Part shown: piece after piece, positions 56,185-64,000 of the stretch
Layout of the letters: each line of letters starts with the position of its first letter
Numbering within the stretch: position 1 is the first letter of the stretch
NCBI RefSeq assembly: GCF_014202225.1
Contig: NZ_JACHGE010000006.1
Coordinates: forward strand, 124,001 to 188,000
DNA length: 64,000 bases
Direction: 5' to 3'
Source: Algibacter amylolyticus
GTDB taxonomy: Bacteria; Bacteroidota; Bacteroidia; Flavobacteriales; Flavobacteriaceae
Made by a program: the position numbers and the translations under genes
The notes under the pieces: generated by a model
What the model saw: only the letters and a program-made list of their open reading frames with translations
Databases searched by the model: none
Told to the model about the DNA's origin: nothing

Positions 56185-59100
56185 TTAAAATGTTACGTTT
56201 AATCCAAGAGTTAATACTCGAGGGTTAGGATAAGACCCATCATTATAGCCTTGAGCAATATTTCCTAGGCCACTTCGTCCAAAATTACTTGCTTCTGGAT
56301 CAATTAACCTGAAATCAGAGAATAACAACAAGTTACTACCGGAGAAATACACGGTTGCATTTTTAAAGCTATTAAGTCCCATTTTATCCACAGGAAGGTT
56401 ATAGGCTAACCTTAACGTTTTTAAACGTAGGTGCGATCCATCTTCAACATACTCTGAGTTAGGAGGTGTTCCTGTAACAGAATCTGCTCCGGCTCTTGGT
56501 ATATTAGATGTTGGATTTTCTGGCGTCCATCGATTTGCCAAATCAGCAAATTTTGTAGTTTCACCTCTATTGAAGAAATGGTTACGTGTTCTTAAATTGT
56601 ACACTTCGTTACCAACCGTTCCTTGAAAATAGAATGAAAACTCCCAATTTTTGTATGAAAATGAATTCTCGAACCCAAAAATTAAATCTGGTAACGGGCT
56701 TCCTAGTACAACGGCATCTTCATTTGATATAATGTTGTCTCCATTTACATCTTGAAATTTAGAACCACCAACAACTTGAGGATCTGTTAATCCAGATGCA
56801 TCTATCTCTTCTTGACTTTTCCATGTACCTAAAAATGGTACACCTGTAAATACAGGAACAGACTCGCCAACTATTAAACGTGTGTTACCTGACCCTAGAA
56901 TAGCATCGACTGTAACATCAATAAAATCTACTCCTCCAAGATCTAGTATTTTATTTTTGTTAGATGATAATGTTAAAGTAGAATTCCAGTTAAAATCTTG
57001 ATTACTAATATTGGTTGAGTTTACTAAAAACTCCCAACCTTTATTTTCTAATGAACCAACATTTTGTAGTTGGCTTGTAAAACCTGTTTGTCTAGGTATG
57101 GTTACATCCAACAACAAATCATTAGTTTTCTTGTAATAATAATTTAATTCAGTAAAAACTCTACCTCCAAATAAAGAAGCTTCTAATGCAATATCTAAGG
57201 AATTAGTTGTTTCCCATATTAAATTAGGGTTTGATGGTCTTCCTAAAGTTAATCCTGGTTGCTCTAAACCATTAATTGTAGTATTAGCTTCTACTAAAAT
57301 ACCTTTAGTTCTATATGGTTCTATGGCCTGATTACCCGATTTACCATAACTAGCTCTTAACTTTAAATCTTGAAAAACCGATTGATCTTGCATAAATGAT
57401 TCTTCCGAAATTTTCCAAGCTCCTGCTATAGAAGGGTAAAATTCATACTTATTACCTTCAGCAAAAACCGAACTACCATCGGTTCTTCCTACCAAGGTTA
57501 AAAGGTATTTATCTTTAAATGAATAATTTAATCTTCCGAAAAAAGAAGCTATTTGAAAACCTGTAAAATCACTGGAAACGACGCTTCTAGTTGGATCGGA
57601 AAAACCTAAGTTGTTAAAACCTGTAGCATCACTAGTTATACCAAAAGCTTCTGCCTGAGCTATTTCCGTAGTTACTTTCTGAAAAGATGCACCAGCAAGT
57701 GCCGTTAAACTATGGTTCTCTCCAAAATCTGATTGATATTGAACGGTATTTTCATTATTCCAACCCGAACTTGCCACCGTTCTTACACTAGCATTCCCCA
57801 AATCATTTACAATAAGTAAATGAGGACTTTGACTAGATGTAAACCTGTTTTGTTTTGTGTTGTTAAACTCCGGACTAAATGTAGAACGAATTATCCAATT
57901 TGGTGCTGGCTTATATTCTAAATATAGCGATGCTAATAAATTATTGGTAAATGTTTCGTTTGTATTTAAAGCTATATTAGCTATTGGGTTTGACCATGGC
58001 GAACCTATAACTTCATCAAATCCATTATACGTGCCATCCTCATTATAAATAGGTTGCGTACGAAGCGTTGCAAATGCATTACCAAAACTAGCGTTTCCAT
58101 TATCTTGTTCTATTCTAGAATAATTAACTCTAAACCCTGTTTTTACCTTATCGCTTAATTTATAATCTAAGTTTGATCTAAATATATATTTTTCAATACC
58201 TGTACTTTTTACCAATCCATCTTGGTTAAAGTAGTTTAATGAAGTGTAATAATTTAAGTTATCTGTTGCTCCGGAAATAGACACATCTGCATTATAAATT
58301 GGCGATGGATCTAAGAGTATATCGAACCAATCATTATCAGGATATGTTGAAGGATCGTTTGGAAAAGGTTCTGCTGCCGACCTAAATCTTGCACTCTCAT
58401 TTGTAAACTCAATTTGTTCTGCTTGAGAAAGCATATCGGGTAATTCTGGGACTAATTGCATGCTAGTGTATAAATTTACACTTACCTGTGGTTTACCTGC
58501 ACCTGCGCCCGTGCCATTTTTAGTACTTACCAATACAACACCATTTGCACCTCTAGAACCATATATGGCAATAGAAGATGCATCTTTTAAAATTTCAATA
58601 GATTTAATATCATTACTGTTAATGTTATTTAAGTTAAAATTGGTACCAACAACAATACCATCAATAACCCAAAGTGGTTCATTACTACCAGTAATAGAGT
58701 TACCACCTCTTACTCTAATAACAGTACCAGCGCCAGGAGCTCCACTAGTTTGTGTTACCTGAACACCAGAAGCACGACCTTGTAATGCTTGATCGACTCT
58801 AGATACGGGAACTGCAGTTAGGTCTTCTGAACTCACAGAAGAAACCGACCCGGTTAAATCCGATTTTCTCTGTGTTCCATAACCAATAACAACAACTTCG
58901 TCTAGTGCATTATCTTGCTGTAATGTGATATTAAAATTAGTTTGGTTTCCTACAAGTATTTCTTTGGTTAGGTAGCCAACATAAGAAATAACGAGTGTAC
59001 TTTGCGCATCTGCATCAATAGTAAAATCACCATCAAAATCTGTACTTGTTCCTTTTGAAGTTCCTTTTAATAAAACAGTTGCTCCAGGAAGCGGTTGTCC

Positions 59101-59226
59101 ATCTGCCGAAACTGTTCCTGTTACAGTTTGGGCATTTAGCATAGCCATACTAGACCATGCCAAAATAAGACATATAAAAGTTTTATTAAAACTTAAACAC
59201 GTGCTTAATTTAATTTTTAAATTCAT
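56185..59226 (-). CDS. susC: SusC-like TonB-dependent outer-membrane transporter
   Basis: 1013 residues. Signal peptide (about 1-32), a carboxypeptidase-regulatory-like domain (34-110, GTVSADGQPLPGATVLLKG), a TonB box region (EVVVIGYGTQ near 111), plug domain (about 118-235, VIRVRGGNS, LWVIDGIVVG, IEILKDASSIAIYGSRGANGV) and a long beta-barrel ending in LNVTF with a terminal aromatic residue. It imports oligosaccharides across the outer membrane with energy from TonB. First gene of susCD, under a promoter with four regulatory repeats, twice the number seen elsewhere. Confidence 0.96.
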   Translation of the reverse strand: MNLKIKLSTCLSFNKTFICLILAWSSMAMLNAQTVTGTVSADGQPLPGATVLLKGTSKGTSTDFDGDFTIDADAQSTLVISYVGYLTKEILVGNQTNFNITLQQDNALDEVVVIGYGTQRKSDLTGSVSSVSSEDLTAVPVSRVDQALQGRASGVQVTQTSGAPGAGTVIRVRGGNSITGSNEPLWVIDGIVVGTNFNLNNINSNDIKSIEILKDASSIAIYGSRGANGVVLVSTKNGTGAGAGKPQVSVNLYTSMQLVPELPDMLSQAEQIEFTNESARFRSAAEPFPNDPSTYPDNDWFDILLDPSPIYNADVSISGATDNLNYYTSLNYFNQDGLVKSTGIEKYIFRSNLDYKLSDKVKTGFRVNYSRIEQDNGNASFGNAFATLRTQPIYNEDGTYNGFDEVIGSPWSNPIANIALNTNETFTNNLLASLYLEYKPAPNWIIRSTFSPEFNNTKQNRFTSSQSPHLLIVNDLGNASVRTVASSGWNNENTVQYQSDFGENHSLTALAGASFQKVTTEIAQAEAFGITSDATGFNNLGFSDPTRSVVSSDFTGFQIASFFGRLNYSFKDKYLLTLVGRTDGSSVFAEGNKYEFYPSIAGAWKISEESFMQDQSVFQDLKLRASYGKSGNQAIEPYRTKGILVEANTTINGLEQPGLTLGRPSNPNLIWETTNSLDIALEASLFGGRVFTELNYYYKKTNDLLLDVTIPRQTGFTSQLQNVGSLENKGWEFLVNSTNISNQDFNWNSTLTLSSNKNKILDLGGVDFIDVTVDAILGSGNTRLIVGESVPVFTGVPFLGTWKSQEEIDASGLTDPQVVGGSKFQDVNGDNIISNEDAVVLGSPLPDLIFGFENSFSYKNWEFSFYFQGTVGNEVYNLRTRNHFFNRGETTKFADLANRWTPENPTSNIPRAGADSVTGTPPNSEYVEDGSHLRLKTLRLAYNLPVDKMGLNSFKNATVYFSGSNLLLFSDFRLIDPEASNFGRSGLGNIAQGYNDGSYPNPRVLTLGLNVTF

Positions 59227-59255
59227 AAAGTTTTAGTTAATTTGTTATACAAAGT

Positions 59256-59323
59256 CTAAATTATTATGAATTAAGACAGGAACCATCCTGTTGCATCCTT
59301 TGGTGTCCTGCACTATCCTGTTT
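59256..59323 (-). promoter_or_regulatory. susC promoter with four in-register 10-bp repeats
   Basis: CATCCTGTTG (59284-59293), CATCCTTTGG (59294-59303), TGTCCTGCAC (59304-59313) and TATCCTGTTT (59314-59323) follow one another without gap. Twenty bp nearer the gene is TAATTTAG (minus strand of 59256-59263), one mismatch from TAnnTTTG. The gene starts 30 bases on. Confidence 0.85.
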
Positions 59324-59389
59324 AGGATTTATAAACGACTATTAGCATGACGTTTTAGGTTAAAATATCTACTAAATACTATGAAATAA

Positions 59390-59422
59390 AAAAACTCAGG
59401 CAAACACTAAACCTGAGTTTCT
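59390..59422 (-). terminator. Terminator of the GH39-like gene
   Basis: Stem AAACTCAGG (59392-59400) with CCTGAGTTT (59412-59420), A-run and T-run on the sides, about 35 bases after the stop. Confidence 0.85.
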
Positions 59423-59453
59423 TAAGTTAAAATAACGAAGATTATTCCTTTTT

Positions 59454-61139
59454 TTATTGAGGAATTAATTCAATTAACTTAACACTATGCGCTTCCAAAT
59501 CCACTTTTAAAGTTAGCTTACCTTCCCTTTTTTGCAAAATAGAATCCGTTATAGTTAAAGGCAATTTAGCCAACTGAGTATATTTGGTTAAGTTGGAGTT
59601 TAACACGTTATCCCATCCATCTCCAAAACGATCTGATGGTCTGTTTCCATAAATACGTCCGTTCGTATTTTCAGTAATACCAGCAGCTCTTAAATCTTTA
59701 TAAAGCTCGTGCATCATGATACCATGGTTTTTATCTATAGTCCACTCGTTCATTTTCCAGCTTGTACCTCCGGCAATTAATCCACCATCTAATTGAGGGT
59801 AAAGCGTTCTGTTTGAAGTGCTGGTACGGCTTGTATTATGATTATAAACCATTAAATAAATAACATCACCTTTAATAACGGGTATTACTCCGGCATGGCC
59901 ACTAAGGTCTTCAATAGTTTCTAATCTGCTACCACCTTCCATCTTTAAAAGCATTTCGGTTACATTTCGTCTACCTTGAGGTAAATTACTAGATTCTATT
60001 TCTTGCCCCCAATCATAAATTTCAGTTATTCTATTTTCATATGCTAAATCTGCTATTCTAGCATACCAACTTGCGCCTAACTCTGTTGCGTCGGTTAAAC
60101 TAAGCCCACGAACCCTGTTTTCGTCTCGTAATATCCCAAATTCTTGAATATCAAAAGGTATATTACTAAACTGTGGATAACTATTTAATTTAGCCCTATA
60201 CGCATCTACAGTTTCAGGAAACTTAACTGTGTTTTCATCAATTTTCTCGTAGTATGAAATACAGAAAAAATCCATTTTTGTCCCTATTTCTCCTGTTGCA
60301 TAATTGGTACCATTGGCACAATGATCAATTATCTCTGTTGTGAAAGTAGCAACGCCTTCGGTTAAATTATTTCCAGGACCAATAATGGCATCTGGAATAA
60401 CTTTTAATACCTCATCTACCGTAATATCATAATGTTTAAAAAACTCCTCTTTAGTACCGTTCCAATGTTGTGGCGAGTAGTTTGGCTCTGTAGCTACTCG
60501 AAAACGCCATGTTTTAACCTCACTCATACCAAACTCGTTAACAAGCGTTTGCATAAATGCATTTATGTATTGTCTCCAAATATCATAGTCGTCTGGTGGG
60601 TTTGTATTTCCGTAGGTATTTACCTCTTTTACGGCATTCATTTCCCATGGCACATTATCTAATACAATTCTAGGTTTAAAACCGGTTAGCATAAAATTGC
60701 GCATATCCTTTAACAACTCACTAAAATCTGTTATGATATTTCCTGAACCATCAACACCTTTGTAAAAGTTATTTTTATTATCCGTTCTACCACCTAAAAC
60801 ACGAACCAAATTATAACTTTTAACATACGGCTTAACATTTTCTATATTGGCTCTAAAACCAGCGCTACTAAAACGCGTTTGATTTATCATTGGTCTTGTT
60901 GACCAGAAATTATACAATTGACCTACAACTGCGCCAGTATTAATACTAACCAAATTGTCGGGATCTACAATAATTATAGGTTGTTCTGGTACTTCTGGGT
61001 TTTCTGGTTCTTCTGGTTCTGGATTCTCAATAATCGGTTCGGTTAGATCTTCTGACTTTGAACAGGTAAAGAATAAGGTAAATACTGAAAGGAAAAACAA
61101 TAATGTAAATATGTTTTTTTTATTGGAATTTGTTATCAT
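59454..61139 (-). CDS. GH39-like glycoside hydrolase lipoprotein
   Basis: 561 residues, lipoprotein signal with Cys26 (TLFFTC) and a Pro/Glu-rich linker (34-57) that would hold the enzyme off the membrane. TIM-barrel segments: YNLVRVLGGR (109-118), WRFRVATEPN with the presumed acid/base Glu218, and IPFDIQEFG with the presumed nucleophile Glu333, as in GH39 beta-xylosidases and iduronidases. A beta-sandwich follows (about 440-560). GH39 proteins are known from ulvan loci of marine flavobacteria. Substrate xylose or iduronic acid; cannot be told. Downstream of the partial GH78 gene by 78 bp. Confidence 0.8.
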   Translation of the reverse strand: MITNSNKKNIFTLLFFLSVFTLFFTCSKSEDLTEPIIENPEPEEPENPEVPEQPIIIVDPDNLVSINTGAVVGQLYNFWSTRPMINQTRFSSAGFRANIENVKPYVKSYNLVRVLGGRTDNKNNFYKGVDGSGNIITDFSELLKDMRNFMLTGFKPRIVLDNVPWEMNAVKEVNTYGNTNPPDDYDIWRQYINAFMQTLVNEFGMSEVKTWRFRVATEPNYSPQHWNGTKEEFFKHYDITVDEVLKVIPDAIIGPGNNLTEGVATFTTEIIDHCANGTNYATGEIGTKMDFFCISYYEKIDENTVKFPETVDAYRAKLNSYPQFSNIPFDIQEFGILRDENRVRGLSLTDATELGASWYARIADLAYENRITEIYDWGQEIESSNLPQGRRNVTEMLLKMEGGSRLETIEDLSGHAGVIPVIKGDVIYLMVYNHNTSRTSTSNRTLYPQLDGGLIAGGTSWKMNEWTIDKNHGIMMHELYKDLRAAGITENTNGRIYGNRPSDRFGDGWDNVLNSNLTKYTQLAKLPLTITDSILQKREGKLTLKVDLEAHSVKLIELIPQ

Positions 61140-61217
61140 TCTATTTTAGTCTTAAAATTAATTTTATTTGTAACAAGCTATAGCGCAATGCTCTTATAGT
61201 TTTGGTGAATTAAATGC

Positions 61218-64000
61218 CTACTGAATTTTAAATTGGGTATATTCAATTGTATAATTACCCGATCCCATAACTACTGCGCCTTCTTTAACTTCGATTTTAT
61301 GGTCTTTTTGAAAATCGTTAAGTCGTTTATTATTTATTTTTATGCTTTCAAGTTCTGATGAGGTTACCAAAACTTTAACTTTTGTATTAAATGGCACCTT
61401 AAGGGCCATCGTTAAAGCGTTACCACTTGCAGACCATTTATTGGTAATATCTCCATAAGGTGTTGGTATTTTTACTTCGGTGCTTTTGATTGCAGCAGGA
61501 AATTCAGGGTTTACAGTAAATTCTTTGTAACCTGGTTGATCTTTAGATGGTTTAATACCACCCAAGGACTCATAAAAATAAGCTGAAAAACCAGAGTGCA
61601 TAGGGTGGTTTAAAGAGTTTGTTGGCCCTTCCATTTCTTCCCAAACAAATTGGCGTTCTGGCCATGTTGTAAATCCGGAATTCATTACATAGGTCTGACT
61701 TGGAAAATCTGGTGTTGTTAAAATTTGATGCGCTAAATCTGCCTTACCATATTTAGTTAAAACAGTATAAATGTATCTATTACCATGAATACCTGTAGAA
61801 TGATGACCACCTTTTACCTCAACAATATCATATTCTAAACCATTAACAACTATCGCAATTTCTTGTTCTGGAACCATACCAAATTGAAGCGCCATAACCG
61901 TAGCTGTTTGACTTTGATACCATTTATGCTCGGTATTAGGGATACTTACCAAAAATGCCTTGTTGAAAGCATCTTTCAACTCTTCTTGCTCTTGTTTCAT
62001 TTTTGCAGCATAAGCTTTATCATTATTTATTTCAGCAAAGGTTTTCATTATACCTAAAACATCATAAAAGTAAGCGTTTGCCGAAATAATTGGATCGCAT
62101 TCCATTGCACTGGGGTTTTTACGTCTGTCCCATTTTGGCGGACACCAATCGCCCATTCCATCTTGCATAATGCCTTTTTCATCTTTATAATTTAAATAGA
62201 AATCGGTCAAGTTTTTCATGTCTTTATAGTACTCTTTTACTATGGCATCATCACCATAAAACTTGTAATTATACCAAGGCAAATACATTGTAGCCACACC
62301 CCAATCTATTTTGGCATAAGTAGATGTTCGTTTACCTGGAGCAATCATAGTTGGTACTTGAAACTTAATTTCTGGGTTGTTGTGTCCTTTGGTTGGTCGC
62401 ATTTGTGTACGGATGTCTTCCATATATTTTTTATAGAAATCGTACATATCGTAATTGTACAGCGCATATTCGCAAAATGCATGTGCATCGCCCAACCAGC
62501 CACATTTTTCGCGGTGCGGACAATCCTCTGGAATGCCATGAATATTATCAACTATAGTCCATTTACTAATGCTATGCATTTTGTTTAATAAAGCATCTGA
62601 TGATGTAAAACTTCCTGTTTCTTGAATATCTGTAGCTACCAAAACTGCCTTTATCATATTAGCATCTGGCTTTTTTGAAACACCTTTTATTTTTGCATAC
62701 CTAAACCCGTGATAACTAAATTTGGGTTCCCAAGATTCTAAACCATCGCCTTTACAGATGTATTTATAAATTTGTGCCATTCCATTTGCTCCTCCTCCTG
62801 TTGATCCTGGAAAAATATCCTTCCCGTTGGTAAGTAATGCTTCGGTAGTTGTAATTTCAATTAATTGCCCATCCTTTTCTTCAACATTTAATTTTACCCA
62901 ACCTGCAATGTTTTGTCCAAAATCTACAATCCAATTACCGTCTGGTGCTTTAAAAACCTTTTGTGGTGCAAACTCTTTTAATTTTTTAATTGGCGGAATT
63001 TGTTGAGCACTAATCTTGTTTAATTTTGGAGAGGCTATTTTTGCATTTCCCCATTTAGCATCATCATAGCCAACTGTATTCCAATTTCCTAATTCATATC
63101 GTGCATCGTAGGTGTCTCCTCCATAAATATTATTAAATACTATTGGACCTGTAGCTTCTTTCCAGTTTTCGTCAGTATAAAAATCTGCCGATGTACCATC
63201 TTTATAATTTAATTTCACCAAACAACGCACAGTTGGCGGACCATAAGACACCCCTTTTTTATTGGATTCTGGATCTCTACTCCACGAAATATTTTGCCCG
63301 TAAAACCCATTTCCTAATATAATTCCGAAGGCATTTTCACCAGAATTCAACTGTTCTGTAATGTCGTAATTTACATAATAAGCTTGCTTATCATAATTAG
63401 ATGGTGCCGGGTCCAAAACATGATCGTCAACTTTTTGTCCATTTAAATACAATTCGTAATAGCCTAAACCACAAATATAAACTTGGGCAGTTTCGACATC
63501 TTTACTAAGGTTTAACTCATTTCTAAAATAACTAGCAGCAAAACCATCAACCGGCTTCGCTTTTTTCATATTACCGGTTTTGTAATCCCTAAAACGATAC
63601 GGAGAAGTTCGTGTATCTTTATTGAGCGTAATCCATTTTGAATTTCCCCAATTGGCTTCATCCATTAAACCCATTTGGAAACTTTGAGGTTCAGACCACT
63701 TAGATTCTTTATGGGATTCATCCCAAATTTTTACTTTCCAAAAGTATTTTTGCATTGGTTTTAAACCTGTACCTTGATATTTCACAAAAGTTGATTTGTT
63801 GCTTTTTACTTCTTTGGAATTCCATAAATCTGCATCTCCTTCGCTTAATTTTTCTTTTGATGATGCAACCAAAATGTGATATGCTGATTGGGATTTATTG
63901 AACCCTTCTACCTCTACAATCCACGAAAAAAGAGGCTGTTCGCTTTCAATAGCTGTTGGATTAACTTTTGAATTAATTAATAATTTTTCAAAACTTAAAG
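61218..64000 (-). CDS. GH78 alpha-L-rhamnosidase, start outside window
   Basis: The frame stays open to base 64000 (minus-strand reading ...ILVASSKEKLSEGD), so the N-terminus and signal are missing; about 927 residues are seen. GH78 features: fibronectin-like start, FGIILGNGFYGQNISWSRDP in the sugar-binding sandwich, IPEDCPHREKCGWLGDAHAF in the barrel and SLNHPMHSGFSAYFYESLGG near the C-terminal border. It is much more distant from the other two GH78 proteins than they are from each other, for example PHREKCGW where they have PQRxERLGW. Likely alpha-L-rhamnosidase with a different linkage preference. Confidence 0.9.
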   Translation of the reverse strand, partial: LSFEKLLINSKVNPTAIESEQPLFSWIVEVEGFNKSQSAYHILVASSKEKLSEGDADLWNSKEVKSNKSTFVKYQGTGLKPMQKYFWKVKIWDESHKESKWSEPQSFQMGLMDEANWGNSKWITLNKDTRTSPYRFRDYKTGNMKKAKPVDGFAASYFRNELNLSKDVETAQVYICGLGYYELYLNGQKVDDHVLDPAPSNYDKQAYYVNYDITEQLNSGENAFGIILGNGFYGQNISWSRDPESNKKGVSYGPPTVRCLVKLNYKDGTSADFYTDENWKEATGPIVFNNIYGGDTYDARYELGNWNTVGYDDAKWGNAKIASPKLNKISAQQIPPIKKLKEFAPQKVFKAPDGNWIVDFGQNIAGWVKLNVEEKDGQLIEITTTEALLTNGKDIFPGSTGGGANGMAQIYKYICKGDGLESWEPKFSYHGFRYAKIKGVSKKPDANMIKAVLVATDIQETGSFTSSDALLNKMHSISKWTIVDNIHGIPEDCPHREKCGWLGDAHAFCEYALYNYDMYDFYKKYMEDIRTQMRPTKGHNNPEIKFQVPTMIAPGKRTSTYAKIDWGVATMYLPWYNYKFYGDDAIVKEYYKDMKNLTDFYLNYKDEKGIMQDGMGDWCPPKWDRRKNPSAMECDPIISANAYFYDVLGIMKTFAEINNDKAYAAKMKQEQEELKDAFNKAFLVSIPNTEHKWYQSQTATVMALQFGMVPEQEIAIVVNGLEYDIVEVKGGHHSTGIHGNRYIYTVLTKYGKADLAHQILTTPDFPSQTYVMNSGFTTWPERQFVWEEMEGPTNSLNHPMHSGFSAYFYESLGGIKPSKDQPGYKEFTVNPEFPAAIKSTEVKIPTPYGDITNKWSASGNALTMALKVPFNTKVKVLVTSSELESIKINNKRLNDFQKDHKIEVKEGAVVMGSGNYTIEYTQFKIQ

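Noticed and set aside
1-64000. CRISPR arrays, insertion sequences with terminal repeats, rRNA genes.
   Set aside because: No regularly spaced repeats, transposase genes or rRNA-like stretches were seen on either strand.

Overview
The window is a low-GC stretch from a marine-type Bacteroidetes, most likely a member of the Flavobacteriia. The evidence is a SusC/SusD pair, a hybrid two-component regulator, many lipoprotein signal peptides, a type IX secretion sorting domain, and promoters of the TAnnTTTG type. It holds most of one large polysaccharide utilization locus (PUL) fused to a complete L-rhamnose catabolic operon. The mix points to a sulfated, rhamnose-rich, uronic-acid-containing glycan: four alpha-L-rhamnosidase-like enzymes (three GH78, one GH106), five S1 sulfatases, three polysaccharide-lyase-like proteins, and GH2, GH3, GH5-like and GH39-like enzymes. 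Green algal ulvan is the best guess. This is an inference from gene content, not something shown by the sequence alone.

Layout. 1-2035: 3' part of a hybrid two-component regulator (+). 2421-3890: a tyrosine integrase broken by a frameshift, next to a tRNA-3'-end-like sequence and repeated short sites, i.e. the scar or edge of an integrative element. 4273-8624: Gfo/Idh oxidoreductase, double DUF1080 lipoprotein and an NCS1-type transporter. 8807-17850: rhamnose catabolism (aldehyde dehydrogenase, L-lactate dehydrogenase, two-domain class II aldolase-like protein, rhamnulokinase, rhamnose isomerase, bifunctional aldolase/dehydrogenase). 18230-20402: fructose-1,6-bisphosphatase and a GntR regulator, the only + strand genes of the middle region. 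20445-64000: the extracellular and periplasmic degradation machinery, all on the minus strand, ending in a GH78 gene that runs off the window.

How it may work together. A surface lyase with a type IX sorting tail and the SusC/D pair would cut and import oligosaccharides. Periplasmic lyases, sulfatases and glycosidases would reduce them to monosaccharides. L-rhamnose would be anomerised by RhaM, isomerised by RhaI, phosphorylated by RhaB and split by RhaEW to dihydroxyacetone phosphate and L-lactaldehyde. The lactaldehyde would be oxidised to L-lactate and then to pyruvate. Fructose-bisphosphatase fits growth on triose phosphates.

The most notable observation is a shared promoter architecture. 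Ten transcription units carry a 10-bp-period direct repeat (YATCCTGYAC followed by a weaker copy), and in nearly all of them it lies exactly 20 bp upstream of a TAnnTTTG-like -7 box. It is found before PUL genes, the rhamnose operon, the NCS1 transporter and, on the opposite strand, fbp. The susC promoter carries four repeats in register. This looks like the regulon signature of one AraC-type regulator, plausibly the hybrid regulator at the left edge.
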